A DNA stretch of 64,000 nucleotides from Ianthella basta (taxonomy: Eukaryota > Porifera > Demospongiae > Verongiida > Ianthellidae). Below are positions 47,551 through 57,986 of the stretch, one piece after another. Made by a program: the position numbers and the translations under genes. The DNA is taken from contig OZ025888.1 in the NCBI GenBank assembly GCA_964019415.1, positions 4,357,536 through 4,421,535 of the forward strand. The letters are read 5' to 3'. Within the stretch, counting starts at the first letter, position 1. Each line of letters starts with the position of its first letter. A model generated the notes under the pieces. That model ran no database searches. It was not told the DNA's origin and saw only the letters and a program-made list of their open reading frames with translations.

Positions 47551-48660
47551 CTTCCCTCTCTTAACAGTATACAGTAGATTGGGATAACCATGTGTGCAAA
47601 TTAACTCATATACAACCTTGTGTCAGTTAGTCAGTTACTCAGTGTGATGGTGAATTCATGAATTTCAACTAGATTTTATTCATCGTAGAGTATACCAGTA
47701 GTAAGTGTAAACAAAGTGGGACATTTTGGCATTGTTATAACTACAGTATCTATTATAGTCTAACAGCTGAAGAAGCCCACTTGGCTCCCTGTTGTGGTTC
47801 TTTAATCGTAATCTGCTACATGAATTGCTGCCATTTTTCAAATATATAACCCACTTCTTTGTTATACGTAGCTCTTGCCCGACACTGAATCTCTCAGGCC
47901 AGTGCACTGCATGCATATGGTGCACAGAGTACTGAACAACTGCACGCATACACCATAGATAAAAGACCCACCATAGATAAAAGGGGTCTTTTATCTATGC
48001 ATATATACAAATGATATTGTCTTGCTGCTTGCCATCACTTAGGAAGCCACTTGTAAACATACTGTACGTACACACATTATGCTCATAAGGCTTCCACTTA
48101 GTGCATATCCTCCCCTCGGCCCCACAGTCTAGTTCAGTATCATTAAACACACACAAGGATACTCCACTTACTTATCTAGGAGCTGCCACTTAGGAAGCCA
48201 CTTGGAAACGTAAGCACACTATACTCTAGAAGTGGCCCACTCACTCAATAGCAAGCACATAATTACACCTGTGCTGTGTATGCACATTACAGCTAAGCTG
48301 AGAGAGAAATTTACCTTGCATGAGAACCATGTTATGGTGGAACTCTTCCAAGGCTGCACAGAATTGTGGTGACACATAATAGAAGTTCTAAAGCCATCCA
48401 GGATCCTCACACTTATATGAACTGTTACTCTACTCGACCACATTGAACAGGCCAAATTGATCAATCAAATCAACTTGATCACCTGCAGTGCAATTGTTTT
48501 ATGATGTTTGGAGCAGTACAGTACTATAGTAAGTTCCATGGTGTTTTTGCATCCTGATCAAAACATACTTTGATCAGGATGCAAGAACATCATGGAACTT
48601 GATGTACATATGCATGCATACAGAAATGCATCAATTGAATTTTACCTTTGAAAAAACATT
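47551..48660. other. Intergenic, tail-B 3' flank
   Basis: The flank shares sequence with receptors 4 and 9, then with the end of the window (48000-48350 resembles 63660-64000). A dispersed CCACTT/AAGTGG element is near 48190-48240. No gene. Confidence 0.55.
48531..48600. repeat. Palindrome of 32-base arms
   Basis: Arms 48531-48562 and 48569-48600 (AAGTTCCATG to GATCAAA and its complement) have about two mismatches and a six-base loop. A single arm-like sequence (CAGGATGCAAA) occurs in other spacers, such as 5559 and 15632, so this is another inverted duplication of spacer DNA. Confidence 0.8.
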
Positions 48661-50880
48661 AATTGTTGTTCACCTCATCTCCATTTCAATTCTTGACCAC
48701 CACTGTCCCTCTTACACTAAAACAGTGCAGACAGTGAGTTAGCATAAAGAATAGGTAGCTATCATAAGGTTATTTAAAATTGTCAATCCATCTTAAGCGT
48801 GGTCTTCCTCTTGGCCTCTTCCCCTCCATCTCTCCAACAAACACTTTCTTCGTTGTCTTCTCAAAGCTCATTTCTTCTAGTCTGCTCTTCCAACTCACCT
48901 GCCTCCTTTTCACCAGATCTGTTACACCTTCTTGATTCAACCTCTCCCTAATATCTGCATTCCTTACTCTGTCCAATCTATTCACACCTTCAATCCTCCT
49001 TGGCACATTCATTTGTGTGGCTTGTACCTTTGATTGTTGCTTCTTTGTTAGGCTCCACGTCTCACACCCGTACATCAGCACTGGCATCATTGTGGCATTC
49101 ACTACTTTAATATTGGTACTTCGGCTCAATTCCTTCCTTCTCAAGACGGCATCATTCACCCCTCCAATCACTCGTGTTGCATTTCCTATCCTGGCCTCTA
49201 TTTCCTTCTCCCTACTTCCATCATTAGTAACCATCACTCCTAGGTACTTCATTGTGTCCACCTGCTCAATGACCTCATCTCCTATTTTCACCTCAAACTC
49301 TTCCCTGTCCCTTTCTACCCTCATCACTTTGGTCTTCCTCCAGTTTATTTTCAATTCCCATTTGTCCAGTTCACCATGTCACTGACTGTCTTTAGGTTAT
49401 GTTGCAGGCCCTCTTTAGAATCAGCCAATACCACCATGTCTTCTGCAAACAGTAGTACACCAACCTTACCAGTAGATAGTTGTACCTCACCCACAAAACT
49501 TCCTCTTGCCTCCCTCATAACATTGTCCATATAACAGATTAAAGAGCCATGGAGACAGCTTACATCCCTGCCTCACTCCCCTGCGTACCTCGAACTCCTC
49601 TGATGTTAATCCTCCAAATTTTATACATGCCTTACTGCCCACATACAATGCTTGAATAGCCCTAAGCAACTTCCTCTTAATCCCATACTTGTCCAACACT
49701 ACCCACAACTTCTCCCTACTCACATTGTCGTAGGCTTTCTCCAGATTCACAAATGCCATGTAAGTCTTCTTATTCTTCTCAATTATCTTCTCCACATTTT
49801 GCTTTACCACAAAGATTTGATCATTACAACCTCTTCCAGCCCTGAAACCTCCTTGCTCATCCATCACTTTAACATCTGTTATTGCCTTCACCCTCTCATT
49901 CAGTATCCGCCCAAACACCTTGCCCACAACGCTCAATAGACTTATTCCCCTATAGTTTGCACAATCTAGTCTGCTGCCCTTCTTGAAAATAGGTATAATT
50001 ACTGCCTTTATCCAATCTCCTGGGACCACACCTACTCTCCACACCAGATTGAACAACTTCACCATCCACTCTACCATCACTTCACCACCTGCTTTCAGCA
50101 TTTCTGGCACTATCCCACATATGCCAGGTGCCTTTCTCATCTTCAACCTCCTTACACTTCTTCTCACCTCCTCTTTCATTATCTCCAGATCACCTTCTAG
50201 TACTGTTGTTGCTCCATTTGGCATGTGCAAACCAGGCCCATCCATTTCTTGGTACAGCCCTTCAAAATGCTCTTTCCACCTTTTCACAACCTCTTCTCTC
50301 TCCGACAGTACTTTTCCATTCTTGTCATAAACGTGCGTCACTCCCTCCTTTGTCCTTCTGCTTCCATTCACCTTAGCCCAGAATCTTTGCTGATTCCTAC
50401 TAGCATCCTTCTCCAACTCTCTCCCCAGCTTCTCATTCTTAGCCCTTCTAACAGCATTCTTTGCCTCTAACTTTGCCTTATTGTACATTTGCTTTGCTTC
50501 TACCGTGCCAGTATCAAGTAACCTCTTGTACATGACTTTTTTCCTTCTCACTGCACATCTCACTTCCTCGTTCCACCACTTTGTTCTCTTCACTGCTCCC
50601 TTTCTCCTCCTCGTAACCCCACACACTTGAGAGGCTGTCTTCACTAAGCAATCCTTCATCTCCTTCCATGCCAACTCTACATCACTACCACACAGGTGTC
50701 CTCTAACTCTAGCTCCCTCATACATTTCCCCAATCACTACTTGGAATTCCCTTCTCGCATCATTATTCTTTAATCTGTTTATTCTGATTTTTCCTCTTGT
50801 CTGTGCATGCCCTTCACCACCTGTCCTTCTCTTGGCTCTTAGTTTAATCTTCAGAAGTACCAAGTAATGATCACTAACAT
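48660..50880 (-). mobile_element. 5'-truncated LINE, probably RTE-like
   Basis: A minus-strand non-LTR retrotransposon: the end of an endonuclease domain (S-D-H-Y-L-V), a reverse transcriptase and a C-terminal region with G-R-P-R-L-R-W. It starts abruptly within or next to a receptor stalk exon at about 50880, consistent with 5' truncation. The 3' end near 48660-48770 is not sharply defined. Frameshifts and changed catalytic residues show that it is dead. The clade assignment rests on general resemblance only. Confidence 0.8.
48770..49354 (-). pseudogene. LINE ORF2 C-terminal part
   Basis: 194 codons from K-I-N-W-R-K-T-K to the stop, downstream of the polymerase active site. It contains M-K-Y-L-G-V, M-Y-G-C-E-T-W and R-P-R-G-R-P-R-L-R-W, typical of the thumb and C-terminal region of RTE-like and related LINEs. 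It is separated from the upstream part by a stop and frameshift near 49350-49365. Confidence 0.75.
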
Positions 50881-50905
50881 AGGCAGCAGATCTACAGAAA
50901 GTCAA
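49355..50905 (-). pseudogene. LINE ORF2 endonuclease end and reverse transcriptase
   Basis: The open part 49487-50905 encodes the end of an apurinic endonuclease (S-D-H-Y-L-V), a basic linker with W-K-E-H-F, and reverse transcriptase motifs: I-I-P-I-F-K-K-G, N-Y-R-G-I-S-L-L, G-F-R-A-G-R, A-F-V-N-L-E-K-A-Y-D and R-Q-G-C. Motif A has Asn where the first catalytic Asp is expected. An extra T near 49535 shifts the frame, after which motif C reads F-A-E-D instead of F-A-D-D (about 49460). The first codons, up to about 50880, may derive from the flanking receptor sequence. Confidence 0.8.
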
Positions 50906-51354
50906 ACTCCAACAATAGTGGCTACCACATCAGCAATGGCTGATGTATTGGATAGATTTGAGGAAACTCTAGTAAATCTGTCCAAGGTGAGTCTTTGTAG
51001 CCATTTTGGCTTTTGTGGTCTTTGCCATTACTTCCTTTCATAGGTACTTTGTCAACAGTGCTGCCAATATCCATTGGTGTACTAATGGTTCTTGTGGGCA
51101 TAGTCACATTCACTGCTGGTGTGGTGATGCTGGTAAGAGCCAATCACAGGAGGGTACTGGACCACTCCCCCAAGCCACCTCCTCCTGGGACTGATCACTA
51201 TGAGGTGGTGGATGAAGGGAGAAGAGCACACCTCTTGGTGCAGGGGGTCTACGAGGAGGTAGACAAGCAGGACACAGAGGGACACAACAAGCACTATCAG
51301 GAGCTGGACCTGATGAAGGTGGAGGGGAGCGAGTATGCATCTGTGAAAGCTTAA
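50880..51354 (+). pseudogene. Receptor 12: orphan stalk remnant and tail-A exon
   Basis: A stalk exon fragment (about 50880-50946) abuts the LINE and has also lost its 3' half and donor. The TM-tail exon 51044-51354 is complete, with a good acceptor. In it, a one-base loss near 51231 is compensated by a one-base gain near 51246. Nine residues between H-Y-E-V-V and V-Y-E-E-V are thus changed, but all four tyrosine motifs stay in frame. No signal, Ig or FN3 exon remains; they probably vanished with the LINE insertion or a deletion. Confidence 0.8.
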
Positions 51355-51810
51355 CTAAAATAGTTACTTTATTACATTGTATGTTCTAAGAGTGCAATTA
51401 TAATGTGTGATTCATACAGTATATTTATCACATCTACACATATTAATAATGCACATAATTGGTTGTACGTAGCTATCCACACAGTGTGCTAAGAAAGAAG
51501 CCCAGTAACATACATTGTCTGGTTTGTGTAGTAAAGTGTATACAACTCCATTTTTCAATGGATCTTCTGAAATGTCAATGCATAATTATGGTATACCTTT
51601 CTGAATTACAAGGCAACATCAATATTAGTGGCCTCTTGATGGATTATAGAACAGCCTTTCCTTGAATTTTTTCACGATCAACCTGATATTGCAGATCATA
51701 TTCATTTTGCTTTCAATGCAGCTGAACACAAGACCATACATACATAGCCACTCAAGATATGTGGTGCACAGAGTACTGTACAATTGCACGCACACACACA
51801 CACATATGCA

Positions 51811-51888
<78 letters not shown>

Positions 51889-52495
51889 CACATGCATGCA
51901 CACACACACGCACGCACACACACACACACAAAGATTGTTGCTGCTCACCATCACTTAGGAAGCCACTTCCAAGTACACGCACATTATGCTAAAAGGCTCC
52001 CACTAATGTAGGTCCTACCCAGTCCCACAGTCTATATCAGTGGTACACACAAGGGTACTACACATAGCTATATGGGTGCAACCACTTTAGGAAGCCACTT
52101 GCAAACAAGAGCACACATTACACTCTAGAAGCCCCCCAAGTGGTACACTCACTCATTAGCAAGTGCACGTAGATCTAAACATTAATTTAATGATATGTAC
52201 ATTATATGCAGTTGAGCTGAGAGCAACTATGACCATGGATGTGAACTATGTTATGCTGTAGTTACATACATCCCATAATACGTAGGTCATGTCAGTTGCA
52301 CACTAAACTGGAGGCGTTTGCATACACCTCCGAAGACAAGGAATAGTGCAAATCTTCCAAGATTGGACGGTTTGCTGTGACACATCACTGGAAATTCAAC
52401 CACTTCACACCTACAGTACATAATCTGTTAGTCTATAGATCCACACCAAGCAGACCAGGTGAAGTTGTTCATAACAATGTTGTCAGTGCAATCAT
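51355..52495. other. Intergenic, duplicated 3' flank
   Basis: Co-linear with 13451-14545, including the CA repeat and the dispersed CCACTT/AAGTGG element (about 52085-52150). No gene is supported. Confidence 0.65.
51787..51929. repeat. Long CA microsatellite
   Basis: About 140 bases of interrupted (CA)n, twice the length of the sister repeat at 13901. It yields several spurious frames. Confidence 0.95.
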
Positions 52496-52499
52496 TCAG

Positions 52500-53335
52500 T
52501 ATAAAAGGTATTCGCCATGTACAATCCATCAGTGAACAAGGGCTCCCTCAAGGGGCACAGCGATGCCATGTGGGACCTTGTGATGCACCCCAGGCTGGGT
52601 CTCCTCCTGTCCTGCAGCTCGGACAGGACATGTCAGCTGTGGAACAGACAGTAGTCATCATCTGAGATCCCCTGCATCCCTTATGTTGAAGAGCTGGGTC
52701 TGCCAACATCTGTGGACTTTGTTCATCATGACCTGAGGCAGCTGGTGGTTGGTTACAACACAGCTCAGGCTGTGGTGTATGACATTGAGATGTGCAAGAC
52801 TGCCATAAAGCTGGACTGTGCAACGAGCTACGTATAACCACACCCCCAACACACAAGTGAACAAGGTCCACTCCTACCCAGCGCTACCACACCTCAGTGA
52901 CTGGTGATGACATGTGCTCCTTGAAGGACTGTATCGCACATGAGAGAGAAGCAGAAGAAGAACTATGTATGACAAAAAGACATAAGGCACTGGAACTGAA
53001 ACCCTGAATCCTGGAGATAGTGTGTGGATCCCAGGAATGCAAGTAGATGGAAGAGTAAAGGCGGAAACCTCCAAGGTCATACAAGGAGTCTGCACCATAT
53101 GGACCATTGCGAAGAAATTGCCAACACCTACAACCAATTCCCAGTCCACCTACTTCCGTTGATGATAACCACTACAAGGACATCCCAGAGCCCTCTTCTT
53201 TGCCACCCACTGAATACCCTTTGGTAGCAACTACTCCATCTGCAACTGAAACAAGTTAAACTAGAGAGTACCAAACTCACAGTGGACGTACTTCGGTAAT
53301 GCCTGACCGTTACAGGCCAGTCTACTGATGGACTG
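52500..53335 (+). pseudogene. Striatin-like WD40 fragment fused to integrase tail, copy 4
   Basis: The WD40 part (about 52515-52830) reads K-G-H-S-D-A-M-W-D-L, L-L-S-C-S-S-D-R-T-C-Q-L-W, then G-L-P-T-S-V-D-F-V-H-H-D-L and Y-D-I-E-M-C-K. It is the best-preserved striatin-like stretch. The integrase-tail part (about 52930-53320) is frame-broken. It is closest to copy 2, as expected from the duplicated block. Confidence 0.65.
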
Positions 53336-54590
53336 ATGAACCTAGAAGGGGAGATGTGGTAGTAGGTTGCATGACATTGTGTGCTCTGTACTACTAGTTA
53401 GATTAGTGCTGAATGATTTCATTAACACAGATAATTATGAGACCACATGTGTTTTGCCTCATGTACCTTACCTTGTGCTGGTTGTTATGGTCCACACACT
53501 GTTGATTTGAATCGAGACGATGCGGCATCATTACATGTACAGTTACATAATGTTTGGATTAGTAACGTTTTATCAGGATGCATAAACAGTGCATGGAATA
53601 AAAATTGCATATTTACATATGTATGTAGCTATACAGAAACATGCCCATTATGGCTGAAAATTGTGTTCCCTTCATCTTCACTTCATTGCAACTGCATGAT
53701 CAGTTTGTCCAACAATTCAATCCTGTCATGACAGCAGCTACATTGCTACCTGCTCTATATTGCTAGAACTCATGCAGTCACCAACTAACTATTCTTCATG
53801 AAGCAGGTGCACCTGCCAAAGACAGGTGCTCTTGCTATTTACTCAAAAGTGAAGTAGCAAGTTCATAGTGTTACTGGATCAGATGAGTGCACTATAGCTA
53901 GGTGGACCAACAACAGACCCATTCGTGTTTGCACCAACAACTGCAGGTAGCTAGGAAGAAGCCAACCACCAACTGAATACTGCATCAACGATCAACAATA
54001 ACTGACACTTCATCATGCACATCAAGAGGACCACATTGTTGCATTGATATGATGAAAGCATGGAGTAGAATAGCATCTGGACTAGATAACTCAATATCCA
54101 TATAACAGCATATGTCAAGCAATAGCACAACAAGACTTTGTCGTATGTTGCTTTCTTTTATGGGATGATGCATGTAATGTACATTATCAATCCCCACATG
54201 CACATTATGTATTTTACCTCACTTCTTGCTCAGCAATGGCACTAAGGCACTCCTTCTTTCATTCTGTCTGTTAAAGCTAGATGAGCAATGATACTACTTT
54301 ATGTAAGGAGGAAGGGAGTAGTGCTGCCAGCAATACAAGCATACTGTATTAGGCATTAAGAACAATGGTCACAGATAAAGAATAAAGTACAAGCACATGA
54401 AATTATGCATACAGTGTCTTAACCCTTGGCAATATGCATTTACCAGGTGCATGACAGCACATGAGATTAAGCTACATTCTGTTGTGAACTGACTTGTGAA
54501 TATCTCACATAGTGGCACTGATCTAATTGTGAAGCAGGTGCTCAAGTGGACAGGCAATAACAAGCATACAATATATTCCATATTATGGTA
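53336..54590. other. Intergenic, duplicated spacer
   Basis: Co-linear with 15420-16620. No gene is supported. A stalk-like relic (GGTGGACCAACAACAGACCC) lies near 53900. Confidence 0.55.
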
Positions 54591-54765
54591 GGTGTTCATG
54601 GCTATGGTCCATTAGGAAGCCACTAGTAAACATGGGTAAATAGCTATAACATATGCTGCCGGAAGTCAACAAGTGTCTCCCAACTAGTGTCTTCAGTATC
54701 ATAGTGTCTATAGCCGTATCACAGGAGGACAACAGCCCAGTGTTCAACTTTACACAGTTCTGACA
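54591..54765 (+). promoter_or_regulatory. Upstream module of receptor 13
   Basis: GGAAGCCACTA, then GTAAACA at 54626-54632, 140 bases before the ATG, then AACAAGTGTC and ACTAGTGTCTTC. Most similar to the module of receptor 4. Confidence 0.4.
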
Positions 54766-56891
54766 ATGAAGGTACTGTTGATTCTACTGGGACTCATCAC
54801 AGCCAGTCTCCAAACAGGTAAGAGGGGCTTAGGAGTGATTGCTAGGGATAGAGGGAGTTGAGGAGTTATTGTGTGGTACCATTCACATGACTCACAGGAG
54901 AGGCAACTGTTATGGTGAAGATCAGGGCTTACAATGCTAGTGGAAAACTCTACACTGAGTCAGGAAGAATATTCAGTATAGCCAGCTTCACACTGGGAAC
55001 AAGAGTTCTTCTGACCTGTGATGTGGCAGGACTACCTGAGGGGAGTGAGGTGATCAGCTACAAGTGGTACCACAAGTGCCCTCAAATGGGGTGTATGATA
55101 CAAGAGATACAAGAGGGAACCCCCTACTACAGAGCAGTGGATGACACTCTATTGGTGGATGTCACTTCCCATTATTTGGAAGGGAGGTACTATTGTGATG
55201 CTGAGTACGGCAATGAACAGAGCATGAGAGGTTTCACATCAACAATCAGTGTAACAGGTTAGTGAGTTCATCAAACATAATTACGTATGTAGGTCTGGAT
55301 GGCAGCATTGTTTGGACTGTTTCACTCTACATCTATGTTCTGCAGATAGCCCTGGTCCATTCCTGTTTAACCCCAATTCCCTCCTTCTTGAGAACACTCT
55401 TATTAGTGACCTACAACAGATAACAGGAAATGGACAACAGAGTATAACCTGTGGAGGTGGGCATGGAAGGATATTCCGACAGGAATCTGTAGACCAAGTT
55501 GTTGGCAGAGGGAGGATTTCACAGCAACAGCTTCATACAAATGGACATTATTATTGCTTGGGCCACTCAATGAAGAGGATCTACTTTAATATTTTCACTA
55601 ACACATTCAGTGAGTCCATTACACATGTAGAGGATGCAAAGGTGTACACTTGTCCTAAAAGTGAAGCATATACACCTTTCCACAGCTTCCCTGCCTACAC
55701 CAATCATACACACCAGTACTGGAGTGTGGACCTTCACATCACCAGATGGCAGCCAAGTGGAGAGATTTATTGTAGAATTTGAGTGCAGTGTACGAAGCAT
55801 TACATTTGTAGAGAAATACATGAGTGTCATGTCCAATGGTGAAAGAATTGGAAGAATAGCAAGAAATGTATCATGTTTTGGAGGACTAGGCCAGCACTAC
55901 AGAGTGAAGGTGTGGGCAGTTAGTGAACACAACATCAGTCGACAGCCAGCAGTGAGATGTCTTACACAAGATTGGCGATGTAGAGAAGGTAGGGGAGGCA
56001 TGCAAAGACATGTTTTGTTCTGATCTACTGCAGAATTGGCTCTGAGTATAGGAATAGTCAGCATCTGTGTATTCTCTGTCATTACAGCAACTTTGTACCT
56101 TGCATATATTCTAGCTATAGCTCAAGACGTGGTGTGCTGCTCCATGTAGCAAGTCATGCAACATTCATTCCTACCACTGTTCAAATGTCCATGCAAGTTC
56201 ACAGCTTTACTGAATGCAATGAATGTCATCATGACATTGTACATTAGATGGACCAACAACAAGCACAGTGATGATTACACCAACAACCGTAGGTAGCAGA
56301 TCTAGAGGAAGTCCAACTCCAACATTAATGGTTTCCACATCAGCAACGACTGATTTGCCACCCTTGTCACCCTCCTCACCAAATGGACAACAAGGTTAGT
56401 GCCTAATGAATACTGTGTGAGGTATGATAGCATTATGCCTAGAATCATTCAATACAAAGCATTACAGAATAAAAACACACCTATATGGATAGATTTCAGA
56501 AAGTCTAGTGAAATCTATCCAAGGTGAGTTTTTATAGTCATTTTGGCCTTTGTGGTCTTTGTCACTACTTCTTTTCATAGGTACTTTATCAACAGTGCTG
56601 CCAATATCCATTGGTGTACTAATGGTTGTTGTGGGCATAGCCACATTCACTGCTGGTGTGGTGATGTTGGTGAGAGCCAATCACAGGAGGGTACTGGACC
56701 ACTCCCCCAAGCCACCTCCTCCTGGGACTGATCACTATGAGGTGGTGGATGAAGGGAAGAAGAGCACACCTCTTGGTGCAGGGGTCTACGAGGAGGTAGA
56801 CAAGCAAGACACAGAGGGACACAACAAGCACTATCAGGATCTGGACCTGATGAAGGTGGAGAGGAGCGAGTATGCATCCATGAAAGCTTGA
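54766..56891 (+). CDS. Receptor 13, intact, tail A
   Basis: Exons: 54766-54817 signal, 54898-55257 Ig1, 55346-55609 Ig2, 55686-55988 FN3, 56248-56394 stalk, 56581-56891 TM and tail; 478 residues, all introns GT-AG and phase 1. Ig1 joins a K-L-Y-T-E-S-G-R start with a K-C-P-Q-M-G-C-M-I-Q-E loop. The FN3 end is unusual (C-L-T-Q-D-W-R-C). The tail has all four tyrosine motifs and ends in TGA, not TAA. The 5' flank matches that of receptor 4 and the 3' flank that of receptor 5, so the gene may be a product of unequal crossing-over. An alternative hydrophobic terminal exon follows FN3. Confidence 0.85.
56034..56149 (+). other. Possible alternative terminal exon of receptor 13
   Basis: After CTACTGCAG a phase-1 frame of 38 codons reads L-A-L-S-I-G-I-V-S-I-C-V-F and continues as a long helix (L-Y-L-A-Y-I-L-A-I-A), ending V-V-C-C-S-M. 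It looks like a full TM segment with a very short tail bearing two cysteines. In receptors 3 and 10 the corresponding sequence is interrupted by about 130 bases. Confidence 0.45.
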
Positions 56892-57745
56892 CTGAAATTA
56901 TTAACTCATTAATTGTATATATGTTCTAAGAGTGCAATACTGGGTATTATATAGTGTGTGCTTCATACAGTATTATACGTATCACATCTACACATATTCT
57001 TAGTTATAGCTATACACACAGTGTGCTAAGATAGAAGCCCAGTAACATACATTGTCTGGTTGCAGTAGTAAAGTGTATTCAACTCCATTTGTTAATGGAT
57101 CTTTTGAAATGTCAATGCATTATAGGTGAACGTACTTTTCTGAATTACAAGACATCAACATTAGTGGCCTCTTGCTGTAATGTAGAACTGCCTTTCTTTA
57201 CCTTGTCACAATCAACTTGTCACTGCAGATCATATTCATGTTGCTTTTAGTGCTACTGAACACAAGACCATATGTACATAGCCACTCAAGAGCTTTACAT
57301 GTCCCATGTCCCAATGCTGTACTGGTCTATATCCACTGAGAGGAGTCTATCTGTGTTCCTGCTATGCCTTCCTAATCCAAAGTTTATGATGCTGGCCAAA
57401 CGTTCCACAATGTGTACCACAAATGAGTAGTGACTCACCATTGTGTGCCATGCATGGAATCAAAGCACATTTCAGCTAAGTGTATATATGCAGCTAACAG
57501 ACAGACACACAGGAATGCCACCCTGAAGCCAATCCCACACCGTGCGAATGATCATTCACCTCACTTCCTGCATGCTCAGCAATGGGACTACGGACTTTGC
57601 AGGCCACTCATAGGTACTGTACATCTGACACTAGACTATACCATATATACCCATTTGGTCTGTGGGTGCTAGATGGACAATGATATACGTAGCTCTACAG
57701 GGAATGAGGGGGTAGTACTGCCATCAATAGAGACACGTTAAGAAC
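56892..57745. other. Intergenic, 3' flank of receptor 13
   Basis: Co-linear with 24344-25181; no gene seen. Confidence 0.6.
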
Positions 57746-57986
57746 AATGAAGAAGTAACACAGGTTGACAGGGAGAGGGAAGAGAGTGGTGGAGTAGATG
57801 GTGGTGTGGAAAAGGAAGAAGAATATGACAACAGGAGAGAGGTGAAGTATGAGTCAAAGGCAGACAGTGAGTCTGTGCAGCAAATTGAAGGAGACAGCAA
57901 GGCTCCAAATGATATTGAGACAGCAAGGCTCCAAATGTTGACATGCTCTATCCAGTATTGGATACAAGTCATAAGAAGAGAAAGTG
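57746..57986 (+). pseudogene. Relic 3' part of a tail-B exon, second copy
   Basis: Sister of 25182-25396 with the same early TAA. It also has a 26-base tandem duplication around GACAGCAAGGCTCCAAATG (about 57890-57935), which shifts the final L-Y-A-V-V frame. Confidence 0.7.

Noticed and set aside
49017-50470. Plus-strand Ser/Pro/Leu-rich frames at 48.8-50.5 kb
   Set aside because: They are antisense to the LINE reverse transcriptase.
51662-51992. His/Thr-rich and Cys/Val-rich frames in the CA repeat
   Set aside because: These are translations of a microsatellite.
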